NCBI GenBank assembly: GCA_951640165.1
Contig: OX621266.1
Location: 1,054,001 to 1,118,000, forward strand
DNA length: 64,000 bases
DNA from: Pseudoips prasinana
Lineage: Eukaryota > Arthropoda > Insecta > Lepidoptera > Nolidae
Direction: 5' to 3'
Shown here: piece by piece, positions 1 to 10,990 of the stretch
How positions within the stretch are numbered: the stretch's first letter is position 1
How the letters are laid out: every line of letters starts with the position of its first letter
Program-made: the position numbers and the translations under genes
Notes under the pieces: generated by a model
The model's input: only the letters and a program-made list of their open reading frames with translations
The model's database searches: none
What the model was told of the DNA's origin: nothing

Positions 1-1
1 A

Positions 2-1828
2 GATGATGCTACCAGATATCGGCAGCTCAACAGACAGATTTCAAAGTCTTTGACTCGCGACACGCGGCAATTTAATACAATTAGTATTAAAGAGGCTATC
101 GAGCGGAACAAAGGCTCTAAAGTGTTCGCAAGAGCTCTGTCTGTTGGACAGAGCCAACTGACGAAGCTGAAGACTGAGGATGGTAGAATCGTCACGTCTA
201 AGCCTGAGTTGCTGGGAGAGATCGAGAAGTTCTACGGACAGTTATATACGACAACACAGCCACCTGTCAAAAGTCATGCCTCAGATCCCAGAGCACGACT
301 AACCCAACACTACACCGAAGACATCCCGGACGTCAGCCTGTACGAGATTAGAATGGCTCTCAAACAACTCAAGAACAATAAGGCGCCTGGTGATGATGGA
401 GTTACAGCAGAGCTTCTGAAGGCGGGTGGTACACCAATCCTACGGGCCCTTCAGAAGTTATTTAACTCCGTCATACTAGATGGTCAAACGCCACAAGCAT
501 GGCACAGAAGTGTGGTGGTACTCTTCTTCAAAAAGGGCGACAAGACCCTATTGAAGAATTATAGACCCATCACACTGCTGAGCCATGTTTACAAGTTGTT
601 TTCGAGGGTCGTTACGAACCGTCTCGCGCGCAGGTTTGACGACTTCCAGCCTCCCGAACAAGCCGGTATCCGAAAAGGCTTTAGCACCATAGACCACATA
701 CATACGCTGCGGCAAGTTATACAGAAGACCGAAGAGTATAACAAGCCACTGTGCTTAGCGTTTGTGGACTATGAGAAAGCCTTTGATTCTATCGAAACAT
801 GGGCCGTGCTGAGGTCTCTCATAAGGTGCCAAATTGACTACCGGTATATCGAGGTGATAAAGTGTTTGTATGAAAACGCCACTATGTCAGTGCGACTCCA
901 GGACCAGATCTCGAAACCTGTCCACTTGCAGTGAGGCGTGAGACAGGGAGATGTTATATCTCCGAAACTGTTCACCGCTGCATTGGAAGACGTCTTCAAG
1001 CTTCTGGACTGGAAAGGCTTTGGCATCAATGTCAATGGCGAGTACATCACTCACCTTCGATTTGCCGATGATATCGTAGTCATGGCTGAGACCATGGAAG
1101 ACCTCGGTACAATGCTCGATGACCTCAGCAGAGTCTCTCAACAAGTGGGTCTGAAAATGAACATGGATAAGACGAAAATCATGTCAAACGTCCATGTTGC
1201 ACCCACTCAATTGAAAGTTGGTGACTCTGCACTCGAAGTTGTAGAGAACTATATTTACCTAGGACAGACCATCCAACTAGGTAGGTCCAACTTCGAGAAG
1301 GAAGTCAATCGTAGAATCCAACTCGGCTGGGCAGCGTTCGGGAAGCTACGTAACATCTTCTCGTCCAAAATACCGCAGTGTCTCAAGTCGAAAGTCTTCG
1401 ACCAGTGTGTGTTGCCAGTGATGACATACGGAACAGAGACGTGGTCGCTCACTATGGGCCTTATTAGAAGGCTCAAGGTCACCCAAAGAGCAATGGAGAG
1501 GGCTATGCTCGGAGTTTCCCTGCGGGATCGCATCAGAAATGTCGAAATCCGCAGGCGAACCAAAGTCACCGACATAGCCCGAAGAATTGCCAAGTTGAAG
1601 TGGCAGTGGGCAGGGCACATAGCTCGTAGAGCCGACGGCCGTTGGGGCAGAAAGGTTCTCGAGTGGCGACCACGAACCGGAAGACGCAGCGTGGGCAGGC
1701 CCCCTACAAGATGGACCGATGATCTTGTGCGGGTCGCTGGAAAATGCTGGATGCGAATAGCACAAGACCGGCAATTGTGGAGATCTTTGGGGGAGGCCTT
1801 TGTCCAGCAGTGGACGTCTTTCGGCTGA
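2..1828 (+). pseudogene. RTE-clade non-LTR retrotransposon RT, copy A (5' end outside window)
   Basis: The reading frame is open from the window edge to 931 and continues after one in-frame TGA at 932-934 to the stop at 1826-1828. Visible RT blocks are KAPGDDG, NYRPITLL, AFVDYEKAFDS, then RQGD (GVRQGD motif) and the catalytic FADD near 1063-1074. The C-terminus carries the RTE-type segments KWQWAGHIAR and GRPPTRWTDD. The stop replaces the arginine codon present in copy B at 2013-4012 (CGA to TGA). The upstream endonuclease lies outside the window. RTE proteins reverse-transcribe their own mRNA at a nicked target; this copy cannot make a full protein. The order of blocks and the trinucleotide tail make the RTE assignment firm. 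Confidence 0.9.
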
Positions 1829-1831
1829 TAA

Positions 1832-1851
1832 GATGATGATGATGATGATGA
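1832..1851 (+). repeat. (GAT)n 3' tail of RTE copy A
   Basis: A run of GAT/TGA triplets begins four bases after the ORF stop. RTE elements characteristically end in a short trinucleotide microsatellite instead of poly(A). Copy B has a similar, degenerate TCATCAT run at its own 3' end near 2013-2028. Confidence 0.8.
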
Positions 1852-2012
1852 CTGTCGGAATAAAGTTTTTCGTATTAATGTAGTGTACCCCGTACCTTCG
1901 CCTCCGCTGTTTTTTTGCGGAGTTATAACGGAGGTTTATTTACGGCATAATCATGTATCTCTGCATCCAAAGGTCCACTGGCAGAGAATGCCTTTGGCAT
2001 CAATTCCATCTT
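1852..2012. other. Spacer between the two RTE 3' ends
   Basis: No coding sequence is seen. It contains a CCTCCGC...GCGGAG...CGGAGG inverted motif at about 1901-1945. The same motif type recurs beyond the other end of copy B at 4130-4230. Confidence 0.5.
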
Positions 2013-4012
2013 GTCATCATCATCATATCAGCCGAATGACGCCCACTGATATCCACGATTGCCCGTCTTACGTTATCAGCATCCAGCGACTTCCAGCAAC
2101 CCGCACAAGAACATCCAGCTCGTGTTCGCCACTCGAGAACCTTTCTGCCCCAGCGGCCGTCGGCTCTACGAGCTATGTGCCCTGCCCACTGCCACTTGGC
2201 AATTCTTCGGGTTAAGTAGGTTACTTTGGTTCGCCCCCAAGCATAGCCCTTTCCATTGATCTTTCGGTGACCTTGTGCCGCCTGATAAGACCCATAGTGA
2301 GCGATGACGTTAGTCATCACTGGCAACACCCACTGGTTGAAGACTTTCGACTTGAGACACAACGGTATTTGGGTCGAGAAGATATTAAGTAGCTTCCCGA
2401 ACGCTGCCCAGCCAAGTTGGATTCTATGATTAACTTCCTTTTCGAAGTTGGACCTACCTAGTTGGATGATCTGTCCTAGGTAAATAATATAGTTCTCTAC
2501 AACTTCGAGTGCAGTCTCCAACCTTAAGTAGAGTGGGTGCAACATGGATATTCGACATCATTTTCGTCTTATCCATGTTAATTTTAAGACCCACTTGTTG
2601 AGAGACTATCCTGAGGCCATTGAGAATTGTACCCAGGTCTTCCAGGTCTCAGCCATGAGTACTATATTGTCGGAAAATTGTAGGTGGGTGATGTACTCGC
2701 CATTGACATGAATGCCAAATCCTGCCCAGCCCAAAAGCTTGAAGACATCTTCCAATGCAGCAGTGAACAGTTTCAGAGATATAACATCTCCCTGTCTCAC
2801 ACCTCGCTGCAAGTGGAAAGGTTCCCAGTTCCGGTCCGGGAGTCGCACTGACATAGTGGTGTTTTCATATAAGCACTTTAACATCTCGATATACTGGTAG
2901 TCGATTTGGCATTTTTGAGAGACCTCAGTACGGCCCAGGTTCTGATCGAATCAAAGACTTTTTCATAGTCCACAAACACTAAGCATAATGGCTGGTTATA
3001 CTCTTCGGTCTTATTTATGTGGTCTATGGTACTAAAGCCTTTAGGGAATCCGGCTTGTTCGGGAGGCTGGAAGTCGTCAAACCTGCGATCGAGACGATTC
3101 GTAATGACTCTCGAAAACAACTTGTAAACATGGCTCAGCATTGTGATGGGTCTGTAATTCTTCAAGAGGGTTTTTCGCCTTTTTTGAAGAAGAGTACCGC
3201 CACACCTCTGTGCCATACTTGTGGCGTTTGACCTTCTAGTATGACGGAGTTCAATAACTTCTGAAGGGCCCGTAGAAGAGCTAGAAGCTGTAACTTGCTG
3301 TAACTCCATCATCACCAGGCGCCTTGTTGTTCTTAAGCTGTTTGAGAGGGATTCTTATCTCGCACATGCTGCCGTCCGGGATGTCTTCGGTGAAGTCTCC
3401 GATTAGTCGTGCTCTAGGATCTGAGGCACAACTATCGACAATTGACTGGATTCTCGTATACAGCTGTCCATAGAACCTCTCGATCTCTCCCAACAACTCA
3501 GGATTAGACGTGACGATTCTGCTATCCTCAGTCTTCAGCTTCATCAGTTGGCTCTGTTCAACAGACAGTTCTCTTTCTAACACTTTAGAGCCTTTGTTCC
3601 ACTCGATGGCTTCTTAATACATTTTGTATTAATTGGGCGCGTGTCGCGAGTCAAAGACTGTCTAGATCTGTCTGTTGAGCTGCCGGTATCTGGTAGCATC
3701 ATCAGAGGATATCAAAACCATTTGCCGTCTTTCTTCTTTTAGCTGCAGGGCTTAGTCAGAGATATTTTTGGTTCTGTTTGTACGGCGGACCTTAAAGACC
3801 CAGTCGTATGGACAGCTTCTACGAACCTGTCGTGGTATGACTCCACTCGGTTCTGCAGTTTGAGCTGAAAGGGTTCCGGGTTTTCGACGTGGATGGGTAA
3901 AGGTCGGAGCATAGACTTTATCAGTCGGGACCTCTGGAGCTTGACATTAAGGTTCAATGAGCCCCGCCTGTGATCGCTCCCGCTTTTAACCGTATTGATC
4001 TCTCAGACGACA
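2013..4012 (-). pseudogene. RTE-clade non-LTR retrotransposon, copy B, inverted and decayed
   Basis: Read on the minus strand, protein blocks appear in this order: the end of the endonuclease with an SDHR motif (about 4000-3985); a linker (3957-3739); KAPGDDGVT (about 3300); NYRPITML, FVDYEKVFDS (3200-2900); RGVRQGD, then FSDN where FADD is expected (2850-2690); and a C-terminal KWQWAGHIARR block (about 2190). Each block sits in a different frame, so several frameshifts and small deletions separate them. The 5' part of the endonuclease is absent. It is the same family as copy A but clearly more diverged, and it lies tail-to-tail with it. Confidence 0.88.
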
Positions 4013-4129
4013 TTGAACATCTGTTGAAGTCAAATTGAAATTGCCCCACTTGCAGCTCATTCTTCATTTATTGAGATTAAAAAAATATTAATATTACTCA
4101 TAAAATACTATTTTTCCATATCCACTTTC

Positions 4130-4235
4130 ACCTTCGCATTCGCATCCGTTAACCTCCGCATCCGCGGAGGTGAAATCCGTCACCTTCGCATCCACCTCAG
4201 CCTCCGCTAAGAGGCCTCCGTTACAACCCTAGTTT
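4130..4235. repeat. CCTCCGC-rich inverted and tandem motif cluster
   Basis: The stretch has repeated CCTTCGCATCCGC-like words and an inverted pair ACCTCCGC/GCGGAGGT with a 4-base loop at 4152-4171. Similar words lie at 1893-1945, on the other side of RTE copy B. It may be the remnant of a single repeat into which copy B inserted, or a shared low-complexity repeat. Confidence 0.45.
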
Positions 4236-4430
4236 TAACTAGCTGTGCCCCGCGGTTTTATCCGTGTTAAACTTTATAAATAGGTATATGTGTGTGGTAA
4301 TCCAGGGTGTCAGCTAACTCAATACCAAATTTTATTAAAATCGCTCCAGCCATTTAGACGTGAAGAAGTAAAAAAAACACACACACTTACAAACTTTCGC
4401 CTTTATAATATTAGTGTGATTATTTTTCAT
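4236..4430 (+). repeat. Interspersed-repeat 3' tail of lepidopteran SINE/LINE type
   Basis: The sequence runs from AACTAGCTGTGCCCCGCGG through a segment ending ACTTTCGCCTTTATAATATTAG. I recognise this arrangement (CCCCGCGG, then AAAATCG..CCAGCC, then ACAAACTTTCGC.TTTATAATATTAG) as a common 3' tail of interspersed repeats in moths and butterflies. This is recall of a general pattern and not a database match. Confidence 0.5.
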
Positions 4431-5400
4431 ATCTAGTCATCTTACTTTAAATCTTAATAAATCAAATCCAAATATTAATAATGTTCGGTATTGTTCCTTT
4501 TTATTATAAAAAGCTTACCAATATATAATGTACTCTGTGGTTAAATATATAATGTAATCGCCCAGTGTCGAGGTGCGATACACAAAGGAGGCCCCTCCAG
4601 CGCGCGGCGGGAATACCTACTTTGAGTTTACTTTTTGAAGTAAATCTTGTTTCACTCTCTTGACTTGGGAAGTAAGCTGGTGAATGCGTGACGTGAGTGT
4701 TACGAAAAGTGTGATTGGGTGAGGCGAAAGGAAGTTGAGAGGGAGATATAAATTAGTAAAGATAGAGAGAGAGAAGGTTACGTTTCGTAAAATACTGTTG
4801 GAGCAAGAGAGAGAGGTGCGAGAAGCACCTCTCTCTCTTTCTTTCTCTCATAGACAGTTTCTGTGTCATTTCTCTCATGTTTCGTAGATGGATAGAAAGC
4901 TGTTTTACTTCAGTCGTATGGTCTAAACCACACGCGCTTTTTATTGTTAGATATAGATTGAGCCCCTGCTTGGCTGCACTGTCTGGTGAAGCAGTGAAAG
5001 CCTCCTAGGCCTTCAGGCAGCGCCAGCATATAAACATTCTAGGAATCTCTCCACTCCATAATAAGTACTCATGTTTACCGATATATAAAGATTTCGAGCG
5101 ACTTGTGTGGACGGTGAACAGTGGTTTCGGCTTTTTAATTAAGCTACAGTTAACCACTATCCGTCCCTCAGTTGAGTAATAGGTTTAAGGTCGGATCACG
5201 GGAGCCACAAGCATAAATACATAACATGTGTTTTAGATTTATTTTTTTGGATTAAATTTAGATTAAAAATCACTTTAGATTTAAAATCACCCATTATAAT
5301 TGAGTTGCCTATTTCACCTTTTAATCATCGCAACTTGAAGAATTGTTCCCAAAAATCAAAAAGATATCATACAAGAATGGTTGAACTTGGAATGAGAAGC
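4431..5400. other. Non-coding AT-rich stretch with GA-rich segment
   Basis: No supportable ORF is present. The stretch holds a GAGA-rich segment around 4730-4860 with a strong hairpin, and short T/A-rich repeats around 5220-5300. A 21-base copy of an endonuclease-coding sequence lies at about 5284-5304. I recognise no other element. Confidence 0.5.
4805..4839. repeat. Perfect 15-bp-stem hairpin, GA/CT rich
   Basis: The left arm 4805-4819 (ending GAGAGAGAGGTGC) pairs exactly with 4825-4839 (starting GCACCTCTCTCTC) across a 5-base loop. Fifteen perfect pairs including the non-repetitive GGTGC core are more than a GA microsatellite alone gives. The function is unknown. Confidence 0.7.
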
Positions 5401-5404
5401 ATTT

Positions 5405-5552
5405 GAAGATAGATAAATAGATTAGCTCTTTATTGTACACCAATATTAAAATCTTACAGTACAGGAGCATGTAACTAAAAGTATACAATTGGCGGTCTTA
5501 TCACTAAAATATGATCTCTTCCAGACAACCAAATAATGGACAATAATAGGGA
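5405..5552 (-). other. 3' UTR and tail of the CR1/Jockey-type element
   Basis: On the minus strand this reads a short UTR with CAATAAAG (a polyadenylation-like signal) and ends in a CTATTTATCTATC-like tail. It follows the broken ORF2 directly and marks the 3' end of the element running from about 8035 to 5405. Confidence 0.6.
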
Positions 5553-7133
5553 TTATTTAAGTGGGCAGTTGTCGGTGTACGTATACTTTGTTAACCGTAC
5601 CCGTTGGTACTTGGAATTTAGGATATGGAAAATAATAGGAAGGATTTCATTGAGGATAGGAAGGACCATATTACGGGTAATACTATCGTTTCCGACTGCA
5701 TTTGATGAAATGGATTCGACACTCTTCTTAACGTCACAAGCAGAAAATTGACTAAAAGTGAAGGAAGTGTAGTTGGGAGTAGGAATCGATGAAAGAGAAT
5801 TTAAGGTACTAGTTTTGGTTGCCCTGTTGAAATTGGGCAAAGCAGAGAAGTGTTTATTCAAAGAATTAACATCAAAGTTTTTTGGAATAGCGTTATTTTG
5901 AGCTTTTCCTACTCCCAAAGAACGTAGAAATTTCCATATTTTTGCAGGATCTCCATTTTCAATGGAGCTGTGGATATGTTGGCGTTGTGCACTCCTACAC
6001 ACCTTATTACAATGATTTCGTAAGTTGATATATTTCTGCCGATTGAAGTCGTTAGGTCTACTCCTAAAACGAGATTTGGCAGAGGCTTTTTTGTCCAAAA
6101 GTATTTTAATTTCCCCAGATAGCCATGGCGCAGGTAAATGTTTCACTCTGATGGCACGACTCGGAGCATGTACATCGTAGAGGTCAATAATTATGTTATT
6201 AAATATTTGCACCTTTTCGTCAATCGACTCTGCAGCTATTAAAGGTGACCAATCAATGCTGTTGGCATCTGCTCGGAGATGTTCCAAGTTTATGCCACCA
6301 AAATTGCGCTGCACAAGAATTTTAGATTTTGCCTTAGGTGGGCGAATTTTGTAAGAAAGGAAGAGAAGGTCATGGTAAGAAAAGGCATCTGCTAAACACT
6401 GCCCGTGCTTAGCGACATGGTTTTGAGAAGAGACAAGAATAATATCAAGGATTGAAGGAGCGGAATTGGGGAAATGATGAGTTGCATTTAGAGGAAGAAT
6501 ACAAAGGTTACTAGATTCTGCAGCAAAAGTTAACAAGGATGAACGAGAGTCGTTCTTTAACAGACAAGTGTTAAAATCACCCATTATAATTGAGTGGTCG
6601 TAATTGGGAGTGAATGTTTCAAGTAAGAGCTCAAAAGAAGAAAAGAAATTTATACGAAGAGAAGGACAGTAATATACACCAAGTAAAATTTTGGAATGGT
6701 GTAGCTCAACTTCAAGTAGAAGATGTTCACCAGCGTTTGGTGAAGGTGGCTGAGAGGATAAACTGATAATAGAGTAGTTGAAATGATGACGAAGATATAT
6801 CGCAACTCCACCACCACCGGTTCCAGTTCGATCATTTCTGATGAGCTGAAAACCAGGTAGCGAGTAAGAGGCTGAAGGAAGACAAGGTTTGAGCCAAGAC
6901 TCAGAAACAAGGATAGCATGAATATTTTTACATTGGAAACTTGCCAGCATATCGGAAAAATGAGCCGGAATACTTTGGGCATTTATATGAATCACATTGA
7001 AATTACGCGATACATCGGCAAAGTGGGATGCCAACGTATCCCCAAGCGATGGAATACTAATAAAACTGTCGCCATCACTATTGGCCGAAAAATAAGATTC
7101 AGAATCACTACTTTCATCTTCGGTGTTAGACAT
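5553..7133 (-). pseudogene. CR1/Jockey-type ORF2: endonuclease plus start of RT, internally deleted
   Basis: From the ATG at 7133-7131 the protein has an APE-type endonuclease: HINAQSI (N motif), VSESWL (catalytic E), GGGGVAIY, IIMGDFNT (GDFN, about 6590), and YHDLLFL near the usual SDH position. The RT starts with NAVGNDSITRNMV and then breaks off near 5620 after the block PIIFHILN. The next sequence reads directly into a 3' UTR with an AATAAA on the minus strand (about 5440). Roughly 400 RT codons, including the catalytic YADD, are therefore missing. This looks like an internal deletion and not a 5' truncation. It cannot make RT; the endonuclease part is open. Confidence 0.85.
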
Positions 7134-7634
7134 AAAAAACAAAATAATTCAATAAACTAAATAATATAAATATATGTAAAATACTTAAGAACAACAATAC
7201 AAAACAAATAAATATACAATACGCAATATCACCTTTAACTAACCTACCAGTTCAGTGCGTAAAGAGAATTAATGAGAGTTTTAAGTTTGTTTCTACTCAC
7301 CCCGTTTGAAATCTAGTAGCGTGTAGTAGAATTACAGGATGTCTATGGTATGGTGTCATATTAAAAGTTAAAGTTAAACGCGATTTGACGTTACTATTAA
7401 GCAAGTATGGAAAAGATCACAAATGAAATGATATAATGTTCTATTAAAGAAATCATAGAATTCCAAACAATTCAGAATATGAGAACATTGAACACTTAAA
7501 GTTTGAAATCAATAAAATTATGAATAAAATAGGTAGACACAGAAAATACGTAAATACAAATATGTAAAAACATCGCGAACGTGCGTAAACACACGTAAAC
7601 AAGATTAAGAGGATACAAATTAAGTCAACATGAA
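7134..7634 (-). other. Inter-ORF sequence between ORF1 and ORF2
   Basis: AT-rich DNA about 500 bp long with no supportable ORF. It separates the ORF1 remnant from ORF2 on the minus strand. The length is large for an inter-ORF spacer, so another fragment may be embedded, but none is recognised. Confidence 0.45.
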
Positions 7635-8035
7635 TTACTTCTTAGTTCTTCGAGTTTTCCCGACTGCAGCCGTAGTAGACGTGTTCGTGGCCGCGATTTT
7701 CGAAGCGTCTTCCTTGGTGTGCTGCGCCGCAGAGCCGATCTTGTTGAGATCTTCCATCGAGACGACCTTGTGGCGGCTGCCACCACGATCCAGGATATAT
7801 ATGACTCCGTCCCGAGTCCAAGTATTTGAAATTCCGTGGCGCTGGCGTGCAGCCATGAAGGTTTCGTGACGGGGCCGGGTCAAGAACTCTGAGATTGTGA
7901 CGCCAGAGCCTTTACACTTCGTTTTGGCAAACCAGATGTTGTTTCTCACCTGGTAGCTTTCGAATTCTACTAGAATTGGCCTTGGCTTGTCAGACGATGG
8001 AATATGACCAAGATGCTGTCACCGCTGAATGTCTT
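7635..8035 (-). pseudogene. ORF1 C-terminal remnant (FP-like nucleic-acid-binding domain)
   Basis: The open part (7949-7635) encodes about 104 residues containing RNNIWFAKTKCKG and TWTRDGVIYILDRGG. The same frame upstream (to about 8030) encodes RPILVEFESYQV, but with a stop codon just before it. The order 'restate-and-package' beta-strand then W-x-x-DG-x-I-x-I matches the C-terminal half of LINE ORF1 proteins that resemble baculovirus FP proteins. The N-terminal half (coiled coil, first RNA-binding part) is missing, so the element is 5'-truncated near 8035. Confidence 0.7.
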
Positions 8036-10487
8036 TATTAGAAAAATCGAACAACATGAGATGGTATATGGTTTAAATAATGTTGCCGCAAATGAAAATA
8101 AATTCACTCGGAATATTTAAAGCCAATAATCGGTGGATAAAAAAGAAATAAGGATTTATTTCAGCCAAATTAGTGATATTACTAAGCAATAAAATAGCCA
8201 ATAGCACTTAGTAATGGTAAATTAGCGCTGAATATACTTAAGTCTATTCAGTTTTGTTATGTTGTGTACGGCTTTCTGCTTTGTCAAATAACCAAGACCA
8301 CTAAGCCATATTCCTACTGAAACAATATTTCTATTCAACCTAAACTAATTATAGATTTATTACTTACAAAGAAATACTATTCATTTCTTTTATTTTGTAT
8401 AATATAAAATGAATGACAAGTCACGACATAATAAGAAAATCGATAAAAAAATCGATATTTGAGTAAATATTTTTGGCAAAACTTAAGTGATCTTTGACGT
8501 TATGTGACAGCGCAACTGCGCAAGTCACTACTGGTTTTTATAATAGTGTTTGGCAAATGTTTTGATATTTCTTGTGTGTGTAGTTATGGATTATTCGTAA
8601 CAACTCGAGTGACTTTGAGAAAGAGACTCCATTACGCTAATAATTGTAATCTGAGACAGAGACTCTTTATTGTGAAAAGTGATTATGAGACGGGAGACTA
8701 ATAGTGTCTAATATCACTTCATTATGGATAGTACAGTTCACCGGTGTATCACCTGTTTACTGCCCCATTAGACAATCAGAGCGATGAAATAGAAGTGCAC
8801 CTACGATTGCACATACACTAAAATATATGCTGCTTAGTAGGCTAGACTCCGTTGAGATTGGCCGCCTCTACCCCATAATATAACTTAAGTCATAATTTGT
8901 CCATTAACTAGTCGGCAACCAACGTTTCTTTACCTAAGATGTTCAATGTTCACCCATCTATTTCCATGAAACCCGGCAAATTACATAAATCATGTTAATT
9001 TTAATTGAAAGTACATAGTAATCCCAACATAGAACAGTAGTTTTTATCTAGGTACAATAATTTTTGCACCGATACTTAGTTCCATAGTCACTTGGGCATT
9101 CCCCTTTGGATAGTTTCTAACAAATGTAGCAATTTCTAATATATACATTGACAGCAAGGTTAATACATTTAATTTAATAAAAAGGGGCTTGCAACTATCA
9201 AAGGCCTTAGCACCACATATCGCTCTAATACACTTCTTCTGTAGGATAAAAATTCCATGTTTACTGACAATATTTTTTAAGGAAATTGTTTGCTAACACA
9301 CTATGGAATTTGTCTGAAATAAATATATTATTATAAGAATTAACAAAAACTTAACTATCTATCTAAGTAGGTACATTTAGAATTTTATTTACATATTTAT
9401 GTTGGTGGTTGATAAATGTGTGTGTCTATTTTGTTGGTTGTAGATTGTTGTTTGTTGTAGGACAAAAGCGTTTAAAAAACGTGGTGTGCACAGGCTCTTA
9501 GACCACACGACTAAACTAAAACTACTTTAGGTCCTTAAATTTTAAATTTATAGCATCATTCGGAATTCAAAGCATTAATCTAATATCAAAAATGGGAAAT
9601 AATATATTTAATCATCAGGCCGGTCTCGAACCAGCACCATCTACCAATCCGGGGTAGGCGCTCTGCGTTAAGCTGCGAACGATACACACTGGCAGAACAA
9701 TAATTTAGGTAAAGTGTATGAGCTGAAAGGACCGTAATGAGAAATTCATTAATAAATAATGGGGTCGTAGACATAATTTTACTTGTCATTACTGTTTATA
9801 AGCAATTTTACATTACAGCAATGGTTGGTTAGTTGGTTATTGCTTTATTTCTCTTAAAATATCTTAAAACTAATTACATAGCCCCACAAAACTGTTTACG
9901 CATGACTTTATTACATTGAGTTATTCACATAAGTTACATTGGTATCATAGGGTAAGTGGAAAACAAAGTTTTTACATTATATGATAACTTGTTACTAACG
10001 AAACGCATAATATGTTAAAAACAAGTTTTAAAATATTCTGGCTAAGAAATAGTAGTTTTATACATCAAATAACTTCGAACATAGACGCTAGATGGCGGCA
10101 CTCTCACCGCATTTGTGAAAAAATGTATTTTTGTTTTGTATACAGGCCAATACACACATTAAAAGTGTCTAGGGATCAAAAATCTGTTGTTAAATTGAAC
10201 ATAGAAATTTACAGAACCCAGTCTGTGTGACTAGATATTTCTTGTAGGAGTTATTTTGTAAAACGGACGAAAATGTATTACAGGAAACCAGGGAGGCGCG
10301 CGTGGGTGCGCTATTTGATTTGACCATTGAGCGTGCGCAGTTATTATTCTGTGGTTCGATGGCGGATATGGCTGTGATTTGGTGCCAACCCAATTTACCA
10401 CGACGTATTGTTGACCAACATATGAACATAGTCCATACGATGATATGTTCGACCAATCACATTTTGAATAAATTAGCCTCACAAACA
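8036..10487. other. Long non-coding stretch, no gene recognised
   Basis: The only ORFs are short, without recognisable domains and of chance length. Two weak repeat signatures are seen. One is a tRNA-like minus-strand segment at 9615-9685. The other is an AATAAAGC-containing minus-strand 3'-end-like sequence near 9835-9850. A GC-richer patch at 10,290-10,400 has GATGGCGG words but no ORF I can defend. Confidence 0.5.
9615..9685 (-). repeat. Possible tRNA-derived SINE head
   Basis: On the minus strand, GGTTCGAGACC (9632-9622) fits the Pol III B box. A weak A-box-like CTTAACGCAGAG lies about 35 bases upstream. A complete tRNA cloverleaf is not evident, so a SINE fragment is likelier than a tRNA gene. 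Confidence 0.35.
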
Positions 10488-10791
10488 TTTAATCTCAATT
10501 TTATTATACGGATAGATAACATGTCAGATGTTAGTGATGTTACAACTGCTCGATAGTTTTTATTTTTTTTATTGTTAATACTGTTACACATCGAGCATTT
10601 TCAACAATAATAAAATCATAAACGTTCACAGAACAAGTTCATATGAGTGTATAGATCGCGCTTTCGAGTATATTGCCTCCTTAATTCTTATTCCCTCCTT
10701 AATAATTCTCCTACGGTGAGTATATAGATTTATTAAGTATACACACAATTTAATAACACCACTAGCTTTACTTATATAATAATATGCTTTT

Positions 10792-10990
10792 TAGAAAAAC
10801 TGTTACTGGTGAACGTTTTGTGATACCAATAGCTAAATACGGCCTACTACAAAAAGTCCACGATCAAATAGGATATCCCAGATATGAAAAATGTGATCTA
10901 TTAAAACTCCATTTCGGTTTGAAGGTATGACAAGATTTATAAGACAATGTGTAAACTCTTGTTTACAATGTGCGTTTAACAAGCGCAACG
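10792..10990 (+). pseudogene. Ty3/gypsy-like integrase N-terminal zinc-binding region (fragment)
   Basis: Translation gives GERFVIPIAKYGLLQKVHDQ followed by FIRQCVNSCLQCAFNK. This fits the HHCC zinc-binding domain that opens retroviral-type integrases: the paired C-x2-C is present (CLQC), and one of the usual histidines (in GHPG) appears changed to GYPR. The fragment then breaks into a CR1-like RT at about 10,985. The same fragment recurs at +2,931 and +5,861 and inverted near 23,640-23,790. Confidence 0.7.

Noticed and set aside
7630..7869. Plus-strand 79-residue ORF
   Set aside because: It is antisense to the ORF1 remnant, which has recognisable FP-like sequence.
10190..10556. Three overlapping 84-88-residue ORFs on both strands
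   Set aside because: They overlap each other on both strands, have no domain and do not continue into exon-like signals.
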